Assembly: GCF_014648075.1 (NCBI RefSeq)
Contig: NZ_BMQK01000007.1
Span: 261,873-325,872, forward strand
DNA: 64,000 nucleotides
Direction of reading: 5' to 3'
From: Streptomyces ruber
GTDB lineage: Bacteria; Actinomycetota; Actinomycetes; Streptomycetales; Streptomycetaceae
Each line of letters starts with the position of its first letter. Positions within the stretch are counted from its first letter, which is position 1. The notes below the pieces were generated by a model. It did not search any database. It was not told the origin of the DNA and saw only the letters and a program-made list of their open reading frames with translations. The translations under genes were made by a program, and so were the position numbers. This document shows positions 33,002 to 41,638 of the stretch, piece after piece.

Positions 33002-34825
33002 TCAGCCGGCGCAGACCTGCTTGTCCGCCGTGTTCTTCTCGACGTCCAGGTCCGCCGCCGCGGAGCCGTCCAGCGGAACGCCGGCCCCCTGGAAGTCCTT
33101 GCCCAGGGTCAGCACCATGGCGGGCAGACCCTGGGAACTGGTCTCGCTCTTGCCCTCGCCGGGCTGCAGCACCGACGCCGACAGGCCCATCAGGTCGGCC
33201 AGCTTACGCGCCTGGTCGGCCTGGTCGGGGTCGTACGCGAGGGTTGTCTTGTCCACGTCCGCCGACGCGTTGCCGAGCTGGCTGGACTTGGTGACGCCCT
33301 CCTCGTTCTGCAGCCAGTTCAGGGTCTCCTGCGCACTGCCGCTCTCGGCGCCGCCGTTGTAGATGTTGACCCGGACCTCGGAGGCATCGGCGCGCGCGCC
33401 CTCGAGCTTCGCGGCCTCCTTCTTCTTGGCCTCCTCGGCCTCCTTCTTCTTCACCTCGGTCAGCGAAACGTCACCGCGGACCGTTCGGAAGAGCTGCTGG
33501 GCCTGGGCCTCCTGCATCACGACGGTGGCCGCGTCGTCGGGGTTGTCGACCACCGGCACCTTCGTGAACGTCAGGTTCTTGGTGTTGACCTTGCCGATCT
33601 CCTGCGCGAGCCCGGCCAGCTTCTGGATGTCCGCGATCTTCGAGTCGACGGTCAGCGCCTTGGTGCCCGCCTCCGCGAGCGCGAGCAGCTTCTTGGGGTT
33701 GGTGAGCGTGTCGTCGGACTTCACCTGGCGCATCAGCGAGCCGAGGAACTGCTGCTGGAGCCCGATGCGGTCAAGATCGCTGCTGAACCCCACGGAGTAC
33801 CGCGTGCGCACGAACGCGAGCGCGTCCTCACCCTGGATCTTGTGCTCGCCCGCGGTCAGGTTGAGCTTGGACTTCTTGTCGTTGATGTCCTTCTCGAGGC
33901 AGACCGTCACTCCGCCGACCGCCGTCGACAGCGTCTTCACCGCGTTGAAGTCCGCCACCATGAAGTGGTCGATCTCGATCCCGGTCAGCTCGGTGACCGT
34001 ACGCATCGTGCAGCTCGGGGTGCGGTTGTCCTGGCCGAGGCTGTTGTTGAAGCGGGTGCTCGACGTGCCCGGGATGGTCACCGTGGTGCCGTCGTCCTGG
34101 GTGGTCGGGCAGTCCGGGATGTCCACGATCATGTCCCGCGGGATGCTCATCGCGGTCGCGTTCGAACGGTCTTTGGAGACGTGCAGCAGGATCGTGGTGT
34201 CCGCGTGGCCGACGCTGTCGGTGTCGCCGTAGCCGTCGTTGCCCTCGCCGGTGCGCTTGTCCGTGCCGATCACCAGGACGTTGATCGCCCGGTCCTTGCT
34301 GAAGCCGCCGGTGCCCGCGCCGTCGTCGGAGACGGCCGTGATGTTGCCGTTCAGGTGCCGGTAGTACAGGTAGCCCGCGGAGCTCGCGCCGACCAGCAGG
34401 AACGCCAGCGAGCCGCCCGTCCAGACGAGGACCTTCCTGCTCTTGGACTTCTGCTTGGTGCGGCGGCGGCCCGGCGGCGGCTCGGCGGGCGCTCCCCGGC
34501 GGCGCCGCGGTCCCGGCACCGTCTCCGGGATCTCACGGGTGTCCGGCGCGGCCTTGGCGGAGCGCGTACGGGCTCCGCCGGTCTGCGTTCCCCCGGGGCC
34601 CCCGGGTCCCCCGGTCGCGCCGGTTCCGCCGGTCTGCGTTCTACCGGCCTGTGCTCCTCCGGCGCGTGCCCCGGCGGTGCCGCCTCCCGCTTTACGCGGC
34701 CTCGGCACCGCCGACTGCGGAGCGGAAGGAGCCAGTCGCAATTCGTATTCGCCGGTGTTCGGGTTGAGCACCCACTGGTCTGCGGGATCGATGTCGTCCG
34801 CCCGCCCACGGCCTTGCGCGTCCAC
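33002..34825 (-). CDS. LCP family glycopolymer ligase, fourth of four
   Basis: 607 residues. Start GTG 34825 gives MDAQGRGRADDIDPADQWVL, a head I recognise in Streptomyces LCP proteins, although GGAGG is a distant 12 nt upstream. A Gly/Thr/Ala-rich region (about 45-90) and a basic patch precede the transmembrane helix (133-155). The LCP domain follows (about 190-360; NVLVIGTDKRTGEG, SIPRDM, FVRTRYSVGFSSDLDR), then a Lys/Glu/Ala coiled stretch and LytR_C. Its helix end (SAGYLYYRHLNGNI) is nearly identical to that of the third LCP protein, pointing to duplication. Confidence 0.9.
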   Translation of the reverse strand: MDAQGRGRADDIDPADQWVLNPNTGEYELRLAPSAPQSAVPRPRKAGGGTAGARAGGAQAGRTQTGGTGATGGPGGPGGTQTGGARTRSAKAAPDTREIPETVPGPRRRRGAPAEPPPGRRRTKQKSKSRKVLVWTGGSLAFLLVGASSAGYLYYRHLNGNITAVSDDGAGTGGFSKDRAINVLVIGTDKRTGEGNDGYGDTDSVGHADTTILLHVSKDRSNATAMSIPRDMIVDIPDCPTTQDDGTTVTIPGTSSTRFNNSLGQDNRTPSCTMRTVTELTGIEIDHFMVADFNAVKTLSTAVGGVTVCLEKDINDKKSKLNLTAGEHKIQGEDALAFVRTRYSVGFSSDLDRIGLQQQFLGSLMRQVKSDDTLTNPKKLLALAEAGTKALTVDSKIADIQKLAGLAQEIGKVNTKNLTFTKVPVVDNPDDAATVVMQEAQAQQLFRTVRGDVSLTEVKKKEAEEAKKKEAAKLEGARADASEVRVNIYNGGAESGSAQETLNWLQNEEGVTKSSQLGNASADVDKTTLAYDPDQADQARKLADLMGLSASVLQPGEGKSETSSQGLPAMVLTLGKDFQGAGVPLDGSAAADLDVEKNTADKQVCAG

Positions 34826-35413
34826 GGTTGTCCGATTCCTCCGTCGGGGCCACGCGGCGCCTTCCCCCTCCAAAAGGCGCTCGGGTCTCGTGCAAGTGGT
34901 GCGCGACCGAAGGCCTGGCACACCGGATCGCTCACACTATCCGCCCGATTAGGCCGCAAGCGACGCCGGTGACTATTTGCACGTCCCTACAACTGGGCAA
35001 TCCGCCCATTTCTTGGTGCTTTTCTTCCGTCTGTTGACGTGCGGTTTACCTGCGGACGCCCGCAGAAGCCATGTTCACGCGGAAAGCCGGAGTGGCGCGT
35101 TCGGCGTACACGGGTCCGCCGGACGCCGCTTTCCGGTCGGTCCGCCGTCTCCGCCGGAGGGGGCGCGGTCCAGCGGAATCACCGTGGTGGCACGCATGCC
35201 CTGTCGGTTTCCTGTGCGAGTAACCCGGGTCTCCCCTCCGCGTGGAGGATCTTCGCGCCGGGATTTTCTCCGGCCGTGGACTCCGTCCCGCGGTCACGAT
35301 TGACCCCGGAGGCGCACGGCCGGCCGTGCACGGTGAGGAATTGCACATGTTCCGTGAGGATTCTGCGCATGCCCGGACCGTCGTCGTCGCCGTCTTCCTC
35401 GTCGCCCGGGCGC
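34826..35413. other. Long intergenic region upstream of the fourth LCP gene
   Basis: 588 bp, noticeably less GC-rich than the genes around 34930-35060. A minus-strand promoter candidate is TTGCCC (complement of 34995-35000), 17 bp, AATAGT (complement of 34972-34977), leaving a leader of roughly 140 nt. No open frame here looks genuine. A plus-strand TTGACG near 35035 has no obvious downstream gene. Confidence 0.5.
34972..35000 (-). promoter_or_regulatory. Candidate promoter of the fourth LCP gene
   Basis: On the minus strand, TTGCCC and AATAGT are separated by 17 bp within an AT-richer stretch, about 140 bp upstream of GTG 34825. The -10 is a fair match; the -35 shares only its TTG with consensus. 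Confidence 0.4.
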
Positions 35414-36166
35414 TCAGCGCGTCGCGGACACCCGCTCGCTCTCGATCCGCCGCGCCAGCGCCTCCTCGCCCAGCCGGTCGAGGTGGCGGCACAGCACCAC
35501 GGAGCCGCCGGTGGCGAGCGGGGCGTAGAGGCCGGCGTTCAGGCCCTCCCACGTGTCGTACGGCAGCCCGGACAGCAGTCGGGACGCGGGCCCCGTCAGT
35601 CCGAGCGACGGTGCCTCGGCGCGGGCCCGTTCCACCACCTCGGCGCCGCTGAACTCCCGCCCGGCGACGATCAGCGCGGGCTCCTCGGGGTCGACCGGGG
35701 CGTACGGCACGAAGCGGTCGCCCTGGCCCGGTACCTCGACGGCATAGTCGGCGAACCCCTCGGGCGGCTGCGGGAAGCGGCCGCCGAGCGGGCGCAGCGC
35801 GAGTGCGACGCGCTCGCCGGAGCAGGCGCGGGCCGCGTCCAGCGTGTCGGGGCCGCTGACCACGACGTCGGCCGCGGCCGGGTCGCCCGCGACGTCCGCG
35901 AGGGCGCCCACCGAGGAGCACGCCAGCAGCCACACCGCCGTCTGCCAGTGCGCGGGCAGCAGCAGCGCGACCCGGTCGCCGGGCTCGACGGACAGTCCGT
36001 CCTGGAGGAGGTTCGCGGTCTTGGCCACCCAATTGGCGAAGGTGGCCACGGACAGTTCGACGCGTTCGCCCGTGGCGTCGTCGTAGAAGGTCACCAGGGG
36101 GCGTGCGGGGTCCGCGGCGAGCGCGGATCGCAGCAGGTCGGCAGGGGTGCGATCGGTGGCGTTCAC
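35414..36166 (-). CDS. TIGR03089-type protein (short AMP-binding-like)
   Basis: 250 residues of the actinobacterial family annotated TIGR03089. It resembles only the first part of an acyl-CoA synthetase/AMP-binding enzyme: LLRSALAADPARPLVTFYD, FANWVAKTANLL and EPGDRVALLLPAHWQTAVWLLA. It lacks the downstream adenylation signatures and the C-terminal domain of full-length enzymes (usually 500 or more residues), so catalysis is doubtful. GTG 36166 is chosen; no strong ribosome site is visible. It is divergent from the secreted amidase gene. Confidence 0.85.
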   Translation of the reverse strand: MNATDRTPADLLRSALAADPARPLVTFYDDATGERVELSVATFANWVAKTANLLQDGLSVEPGDRVALLLPAHWQTAVWLLACSSVGALADVAGDPAAADVVVSGPDTLDAARACSGERVALALRPLGGRFPQPPEGFADYAVEVPGQGDRFVPYAPVDPEEPALIVAGREFSGAEVVERARAEAPSLGLTGPASRLLSGLPYDTWEGLNAGLYAPLATGGSVVLCRHLDRLGEEALARRIESERVSATR

Positions 36167-36269
36167 GCGCGCAAGGGTACGCGGGGCGATCGGGTGGCGG
36201 CCGGTGCGGGCCGAGTGGCGGGGCACCGGTTCGGTCGAACGCGCCCGACGGAGCGTCAAAGGTCGGATA

Positions 36270-36291
36270 GACATATATGTCCGCATATGTC
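36270..36291. promoter_or_regulatory. GACATATATGTC palindrome and extra half-site before the amidase gene
   Basis: Perfect 12-bp palindrome GACATATATGTC (36270-36281), followed by a further ATATGTC (36285-36291). The AT-rich core is conspicuous in this genome and could include the -10 of the amidase promoter. It may be an operator for a dimeric regulator between the divergent TIGR03089 and amidase genes. Confidence 0.5.
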
Positions 36292-36304
36292 AAAGATCGA
36301 GGGC

Positions 36305-37780
36305 ATGCGACGATTTCTGTCATCCTCGATCGGCGTGACCTGCGCGGTGGCCCTGTCGCTGCCGCTGACCCTCAGTGCCTCGGCCGCGCCCCGGCCCCCC
36401 GCGGCCGAGGCGTCCGTCCCCGGTGCCACCCAGTCGATCCCGCTCGTCCCGCTCGCCCCGCCCGGCAGCGACCGGGCGGCCGGTCCCGCCGGGGCCGAGC
36501 AGGGTCTCGGACGCCGGACCGTGCGGCCGTTCTCGATGGTCGGCGTCGTCTGGCACGACCCGGACACCGAACTGCACGGCCGCGTGCAGGTCCGTACCCG
36601 CGAGGCCGGGACACCCCGGTGGTCCGGCTGGCAGGACATCGACACGCACAACCACGATCACGCGGCCGACCCGGACACCGCGGAACGCACCTCCGGCCGG
36701 GTACGCGGCTCGACAGCCCCCCTCTGGGTGGGCCGTTCCGACGGAGTGGAGGTACGCGTCCGCGCGGAGTCACGACCCGCGACGGGCACCGCTGACGACG
36801 GGGCGCACCCTGACGACGGGGCGCACCCTGACGACGGGGCCCGCCCTGACGACGGGGCCCGCCCTGACGACGGGGCCCGCCCTAACGACCGGCACCGCCC
36901 CGACGACCGGGCGTACGCCGGCGACTTGGCACCCCCCGCCAGCCGCAGCGCCCTCCCCGAAGGCATGCGCCTGGAGCTCGTCGACCCCGGTGCCGAGCCG
37001 GCGCCCGGGGGCGCCCTCCCCGCCGGCTCCGCGCGTCTCGGCACGCTGGGGTCCGAGACCGCCGCGGCCGTGCCCAACACCGAGTTGGCGCCGCTGGGTT
37101 CCGCCGAGATCCCGGCACTGTCCCAGGAGGAGACCAGAAAACAGCTCGTCGGCGTGCGGCCCGGCGCGAAGCCGTACATCGGTCCGCGCCCCCGTATCGT
37201 CACGCGCCGCGGCTGGGGCGCCGACGAGCGGCTGCGCGAGAGCGGCTTCCGCTACACCAAGCGTGTCAAGGCGGCCTTCGTGCACCACACCGCGTCGGGC
37301 AACAAGTACCGCTGCTCGCAGGCCCCTTCGCTCATCCGCAGTATCTACCGCTACCACGTGGTGAGCAGCGGCTGGCGGGACATCGGCTACAACTTCCTCG
37401 TCGACCGGTGCGGGCACATCTACGAGGGCCGCGCGGGCGGCGTCGCCAGGGCCGTGATGGGCGCCCACACGCTCGGGTTCAACGCGAACAGCATGGGCAT
37501 CGCCGTGCTCGGCAGCTACAACAGCGCGAAGCCCCCCGCCGCGGCCGTCCGCGCGATCTCGAAGCTCACGGCCTGGAAACTCGGCCTTTACGGGGCGAAC
37601 CCGCGTGGCAAGACATATCTGACGTCCGGTGGTGGCAATCTCTACCGAAAAGGTAAGAAGGTACGACTGCACGTCATCTCCGGTCACAGGGACGGCTTCG
37701 CCACCGAGTGCCCCGGCCGGCGCCTGTACGGAAAGCTCGGCAAGACCCGCTCCACCGCGGCGAACCTCCAGGGTCGGTAG
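36305..37780 (+). CDS. Secreted N-acetylmuramoyl-L-alanine amidase (PGRP/Amidase_2)
   Basis: 491 residues. A signal peptide (MRRFLSSSIG, hydrophobic core to about 24, SASAA cleavage region) is followed by a beta-rich N-terminal region and a variable hexapeptide repeat tract. The C-terminal amidase domain runs from about residue 295: VTRRGWGAD, zinc ligand in FVHHTAS, GYNFLVD, and the second and third ligands in VISGHRDGF and TECPG. It cleaves the lactyl amide of peptidoglycan outside the cell. Start choice is uncertain: ATG 36305 is close to a GAGG; ATG 36287 is in frame and might be leaderless. Confidence 0.9.
   Translation: MRRFLSSSIGVTCAVALSLPLTLSASAAPRPPAAEASVPGATQSIPLVPLAPPGSDRAAGPAGAEQGLGRRTVRPFSMVGVVWHDPDTELHGRVQVRTREAGTPRWSGWQDIDTHNHDHAADPDTAERTSGRVRGSTAPLWVGRSDGVEVRVRAESRPATGTADDGAHPDDGAHPDDGARPDDGARPDDGARPNDRHRPDDRAYAGDLAPPASRSALPEGMRLELVDPGAEPAPGGALPAGSARLGTLGSETAAAVPNTELAPLGSAEIPALSQEETRKQLVGVRPGAKPYIGPRPRIVTRRGWGADERLRESGFRYTKRVKAAFVHHTASGNKYRCSQAPSLIRSIYRYHVVSSGWRDIGYNFLVDRCGHIYEGRAGGVARAVMGAHTLGFNANSMGIAVLGSYNSAKPPAAAVRAISKLTAWKLGLYGANPRGKTYLTSGGGNLYRKGKKVRLHVISGHRDGFATECPGRRLYGKLGKTRSTAANLQGR
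36794..36901 (+). repeat. 18-bp coding minisatellite in the amidase gene
   Basis: Six consecutive in-frame 18-bp units: two identical units encoding DDGAHP (36794-36829), three identical units encoding DDGARP (36830-36883) and one diverged NDRHRP (36884-36901), with a decayed seventh after. The near-perfect copies imply recent expansion. Changes in copy number keep the frame and alter a hydrophilic linker before the catalytic domain. Confidence 0.95.
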
Positions 37781-37934
37781 ACCGGCGCACCCCGCCCCGC
37801 ACCGGCGTACGACGGAACGTACGCACCCACGGCGAACGGCCCGGTCGCCACGGACAATTCCACATCGCACCAAGCCATCGACGGACGCCCCGTACTGCCT
37901 TCGAAGGCCCATCGGAAAGGTCTGCATACACTGG

Positions 37935-37958
37935 CCGGCCGAAACAAAGTTCGGCCGG
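37935..37958 (+). terminator. Hairpin before the nucleotidyltransferase gene
   Basis: CCGGCCGAA (37935-37943), loop acaaag, TTCGGCCGG (37950-37958). It may end amidase transcription or sit at the 5' end of the next transcript; a weak TACACT (37927-37932) lies just before it. Confidence 0.5.
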
Positions 37959-37983
37959 TCCCGGCAGGAAGCAGAGACGACAG

Positions 37984-39066
37984 GTGACAGAAGCGATCCT
38001 CCTGGTCGGCGGCAAAGGCACCCGGCTCCGCCCGCTCACGGTGCACACCCCGAAGCCCATGGTCCCGGCGGCCGGGGTCCCCTTCCTCACGCACCAGCTG
38101 GCGCGGGCGAAAGCGGCGGGTGTCGAGCACATCGTGCTCGCCACGTCGTACCTGGCCGAGGTCTTCGAGCCGCACTTCGGCGACGGCTCGTCACTGGGCC
38201 TCCACCTGGAGTACGTCACGGAGGAGGAACCGCTCGGCACCGGCGGCGCCATCCGCAACGTCGCCTCGCGTCTGCACTCGGGCCCCGACGACCCGGTCCT
38301 GGTCTTCAACGGCGACATCCTCACGGGCCTGGACATCGAGGCGCTGGTGGCGACCCACCGGTCGACGGGCGCGGACGTCTCCCTGCACCTGACGAAGGTC
38401 ACCGACCCGCGCGCGTACGGCCTGGTGCCGACGGACGCGACCGGCAGGGTCACGGCCTTCCTGGAGAAGCCCCAGACTCCCGAGGAGATCGTCACCGACC
38501 AGATCAACGCGGGCGCGTACGTCTTCCGCCGCTCCGTCATCGACACGATCCCGGTGGGCCGCCCCGTCTCGGTCGAACGGGAGACCTTCCCGGACCTGCT
38601 GGCGGCAGGCGCCCACCTCCAGGGCATGGTCGACTCCACGTACTGGCTGGACCTCGGCACCCCGGCGGCGTTCGTACGGGGCTCCGCGGACCTCGTCCTC
38701 GGCCGCGCCCCGTCCCCGGCGGTCCCCGGCCGCTGCGGCGACCGCCTGATCCTGCCCACGGCCACGGTCGCGGGCGACGCCAAGCTCACCGGGGGCACGG
38801 TGGTGGGCGAGGGCGCGTTCGTCGGCGAGGGAGCCCGGGTGTCGGGCAGTACGGTCCTGGCGGGCGCGGTCGTCGAACCCGGCGCGGTCATCACGGACTC
38901 CCTGATCGGCGCGCGGGCCCGCATCGGCCGGCGGTCGGTCCTCAGCGGCGCGGTGATCGGCGACGGCGCGGTCGTCGGAGCGGACAACGAACTCCGGGAC
39001 GGCGTACGGGTGTGGTGCGACGCGCGCATCCCGACGGCGGCGGTGCGGTTCTCGTCGGATCAGTGA
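37984..39066 (+). CDS. Sugar-1-phosphate nucleotidyltransferase (mannose-1-phosphate guanylyltransferase-like)
   Basis: 360 residues. The NTP-transferase domain begins ILLVGGKGTRLRPLT, has the metal Asp in VLVFNGDIL, FLEKPQTP, and YWLDLGTPAAF. A left-handed beta-helix of hexapeptide repeats covers about 250-350. This two-domain form is typical of actinobacterial GDP-mannose pyrophosphorylases, though glucose-1-phosphate thymidylyltransferase cannot be excluded. GTG 37984 is chosen; the AGGAAG upstream is rather far. Together with manA and manB (53107-57610) it would complete GDP-mannose synthesis for wall glycans. Confidence 0.88.
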   Translation: MTEAILLVGGKGTRLRPLTVHTPKPMVPAAGVPFLTHQLARAKAAGVEHIVLATSYLAEVFEPHFGDGSSLGLHLEYVTEEEPLGTGGAIRNVASRLHSGPDDPVLVFNGDILTGLDIEALVATHRSTGADVSLHLTKVTDPRAYGLVPTDATGRVTAFLEKPQTPEEIVTDQINAGAYVFRRSVIDTIPVGRPVSVERETFPDLLAAGAHLQGMVDSTYWLDLGTPAAFVRGSADLVLGRAPSPAVPGRCGDRLILPTATVAGDAKLTGGTVVGEGAFVGEGARVSGSTVLAGAVVEPGAVITDSLIGARARIGRRSVLSGAVIGDGAVVGADNELRDGVRVWCDARIPTAAVRFSSDQ

Positions 39067-39088
39067 GCGCCGGGATCACCGGGCGCGG

Positions 39089-39113
39089 GTGACCGGCCGT
39101 TTCGGCCGGTCAC
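39089..39113 (+). terminator. Terminator hairpin after the nucleotidyltransferase
   Basis: Arms GTGACCGGCCG (39089-39099) and complement (39103-39113) with a TTT loop, 22 bp after the stop. Confidence 0.8.
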
Positions 39114-39183
39114 TCCGGACTCGCCGTCTCGATCGGTCACTCCGGACTCGCCGTCCCGACCGGTCACTCCCGGCCCGCCGTCC
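39107..39183. repeat. 27-bp tandem repeats, about 2.8 copies
   Basis: CGGTCACTCCGGACTCGCCG starts units at 39107 and 39134, with a diverged third at 39161; unit length 27 bp. The repeats overlap the right arm of the preceding hairpin, in the gap between convergent genes. Confidence 0.8.
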
Positions 39184-39206
39184 GGTACCGGGCACCGGTC
39201 ACCGGC

Positions 39207-40232
39207 CTACGTGTGCTGCCAGATGGTGCCCACCGACATCCGCGGCCCGCGCCGCGGCGGCGTCCGTCCGGAGAGCAGGATCAGCCGGGCCGCCCGGTGC
39301 CGCTGGCCCGCGTACGGCTCCAGCAGCGCCAGCATCGCCTCGTCGTCGGCGTCCCGGTCACCGGCCAGCGCGTAGCCGACGATGCCGGGCAGGTGCAGGT
39401 CCCCGACCGTCACCGCGTCCGCCGCGCCATGACTGCGCTGCACGGTCTCCGCCGACGTCCACGGCCCGATGCCCGGTACGACCTCCAGCCGCGCCCGTGC
39501 CTCGGCCGGTGTCATCCCCGTGGTCTCCTCCAGCCGGGCGGCGACCCGTACGGCGCGCAGGACCGCCGACGCCCGCTTGGCGTCGACGCCGGCCCGGTGC
39601 CACTCCCACGAGGGGACCAGCGCCCACGTCCGCGCGTCCGGCATCACGTGCATCGGCTCCGGCACGGGCCCCGGCGCCGGCTCCCCGAACCGCCGGACGA
39701 GCAGCCGCCAGGACTTGTACGCCTCGACCGACGTGACCTTCTGCTCCAGGATCGACGGGATCAGCGACTCCAGGACCAGGCCGGTCCGGGTGAGCCGCAG
39801 TCCCGGACGCCGCTGCCGGGTCAGCGCGAGCAGCCGGTGCCGCGGCTCGAAGGCCGAGGGGTCGTCGAGGGCCCCGAGCATCGCGGGCAACTGCTCCAGC
39901 AGCCATCCGGCCCCCGGACCCCACGCCTCGGCCTCGGCCACCTCGCCGCGCACGGCGATACGCAGCGTCCCCGGCCCCGCCGGGGTGCGGCTCGCCCGCC
40001 ACACGGACCCGTCGGGCATCAGCCGGACCGTCGGATCGTGGGGTCCGCGCCGCAGCGGCCCGAGCACCAGCCCGAGGTCGAGCGGCCACCCGGGACGCCA
40101 GGTCCGCCGCAGCCCGGCCGCGGCGGCGCCACGGGCGGCGGGCCGGGCCGCCCCGCCGGGCGCGGGTACGCCGGGGAGCCCGCCGTGCACCGCGGTGCCG
40201 CGTGCGGGCCGGGGCGCGAAGCGTCCTGCCAC
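39207..40232 (-). CDS. DNA-3-methyladenine glycosylase family protein (HhH-GPD)
   Basis: 341 residues. The C-terminal half carries the helix-hairpin-helix GPD motif: LEVVPGIGPWTSAETVQR followed by the catalytic aspartate region AVTVGDLHLPG. LIPSILEQKVTS is the preceding conserved helix. The N-terminal 45 residues are Ala/Gly/Arg-rich. Expected role: excision of alkylated bases in base-excision repair, resembling AlkA without the Ada part. GTG 40232 is chosen, with weak ribosome-binding sequence. It lies downstream of fbiB on the same strand. Confidence 0.9.
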   Translation of the reverse strand: MAGRFAPRPARGTAVHGGLPGVPAPGGAARPAARGAAAAGLRRTWRPGWPLDLGLVLGPLRRGPHDPTVRLMPDGSVWRASRTPAGPGTLRIAVRGEVAEAEAWGPGAGWLLEQLPAMLGALDDPSAFEPRHRLLALTRQRRPGLRLTRTGLVLESLIPSILEQKVTSVEAYKSWRLLVRRFGEPAPGPVPEPMHVMPDARTWALVPSWEWHRAGVDAKRASAVLRAVRVAARLEETTGMTPAEARARLEVVPGIGPWTSAETVQRSHGAADAVTVGDLHLPGIVGYALAGDRDADDEAMLALLEPYAGQRHRAARLILLSGRTPPRRGPRMSVGTIWQHT

Positions 40233-40315
40233 GGGGGATGCCTTCAGGGTCGTACGGGACGGGGGAGGCCGTCAGGGGGCCGGTCGTCCAGCATGCCTCA
40301 TCGCGCGGCCCGGCC

Positions 40316-41638
40316 TCACCGCACCTCCACGAACGCCGCGGCGTCCCGCTCCGGGCGCGGCCGGGGCTCCTCCGCCGGGCGGCCCACCGCCACGGCGCCC
40401 ATCGGGTCCCAGCCCTCCGGCAGCTCCAGCACGCGCCGTACGACGTCCCGGCAGAACATCGTGGACGACACCCACGCGGAGCCCAGCCCCTCCCCGGCGA
40501 GCGCCACGAGGAGGTTCTGCACCCCGGCGCCTGCGGCGACCACGAACATCTCCCGCTCGGCGCCGTCCCGCCGTTCGTCGCCGTAGTGGTGCGAGCCGTC
40601 CATGACGAGACAGGGCACCACCAGGTACGGCGCGTTGCGCAGGACGTCGCCCCGGCGCACCCGCCTGGCGATGGACTCCTCGCTCCTGCCGTCCCGCCGG
40701 AGGTCCGCGATCCACGCCTCCCGCATCGCGTCCAGCAGCGCGGTCCGCGACGCCTCGGACTCCAGCAGCACGAACCGCCACGGTGTGGTGTGGTGCGGCG
40801 CCGGCGCGGTCACCGCCGCCGCCACGGCACGCCGTACGGCACCGGGGTCGACGGGCTCGTCGGTGAACGCCCGCACCGTGCGCCGCTGGGTCACGGCCAG
40901 CCGTACGGCCTCCGAGGTCCCGAGCCGGAACATGTCGTCGCGCGCACCGCGCACCATCGCGCGCGTGCCCTCGCCGTCGTCCTCGGCCACCACGTGCCCG
41001 AGGCCGCGCACCACGGCGACGGGCCGCCCCGAGGCCTTCCCCTTCACCAGGTCACCGGCGGCGGCCAGCTCGTCGGCGGTCGCGACGACGGTCGCGGCGA
41101 GCGGATTGCCGTACGCGTCCGTCCCGCCGCGCAGATCGTCGAGCACGCGCACGCCCGCGGCGCCGATGGCGACGTCCGTCAGGCCCGCCCGCCACGGCCG
41201 TCCGAAGGTGTCGGTGACCACGACGCCGACGTCGACGCCGAGGGCGTTCCGCAGCCCCTCCCGGATCGACCGCGCGGACGCGTCCGGGTCCTCGGGCAGC
41301 AGCAGCACGGTGCCCGCGGGGGTGTTGGAGGCGTCGACCCCGGCGGCGGCCATGACCAGCCCCTGCCGGTTCTCGACGATCCGCAGCGTCCCGCGGCGCG
41401 CCACGACCCGTACGGTCTCGGCGTCGATGGCGGCCTCCCGGTCGGCGGCCTCGACGATCCGGCCCTCCGCCTTCGACACGATCTTCGAGGTGACGAGGAG
41501 CACGTCCCCGTCGGCCAGGCCCGGCTCGGCCGCGGCGATCAGCTTGGCGAGGTCGTCGCCCGGCTGCACCTGGGGGATGCCGGCCGGCGCCCAGACCCGG
41601 TAGCCGCCGGCGCCGTCCCGGAAGAGTCCGTCGCTCAA
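40316..41638 (-). CDS. fbiB: Coenzyme F420-0:L-glutamate ligase / dehydro-F420 reductase
   Basis: 440 residues, the fused actinobacterial form. The N-terminal gamma-glutamyl ligase domain (about 1-240; DGDVLLVTSKIVSKAEGR, TDTFGRPWRAGLTD) adds glutamates to F420-0. The C-terminal nitroreductase-like FMN domain (about 250-440; RRTVRAFTDEPVDP, PWRFVLL, GLGSAWVSS) reduces the dehydro intermediate. The start is a TTG (41638) that overlaps the fbiA stop as TTGA, so the two are coupled. No ATG or GTG alternative lies close. Confidence 0.94.
   Translation of the reverse strand: MSDGLFRDGAGGYRVWAPAGIPQVQPGDDLAKLIAAAEPGLADGDVLLVTSKIVSKAEGRIVEAADREAAIDAETVRVVARRGTLRIVENRQGLVMAAAGVDASNTPAGTVLLLPEDPDASARSIREGLRNALGVDVGVVVTDTFGRPWRAGLTDVAIGAAGVRVLDDLRGGTDAYGNPLAATVVATADELAAAGDLVKGKASGRPVAVVRGLGHVVAEDDGEGTRAMVRGARDDMFRLGTSEAVRLAVTQRRTVRAFTDEPVDPGAVRRAVAAAVTAPAPHHTTPWRFVLLESEASRTALLDAMREAWIADLRRDGRSEESIARRVRRGDVLRNAPYLVVPCLVMDGSHHYGDERRDGAEREMFVVAAGAGVQNLLVALAGEGLGSAWVSSTMFCRDVVRRVLELPEGWDPMGAVAVGRPAEEPRPRPERDAAAFVEVR

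Noticed and set aside
36794..36901. Possible CRISPR-like array
   Set aside because: Repeats are contiguous 18-bp coding units without spacers; a protein minisatellite explains them.
37629..39092. A 487-codon rightward frame overlapping the nucleotidyltransferase gene
   Set aside because: Arg/Pro/Gly-rich out-of-frame translation of the real gene, with no recognisable motif.
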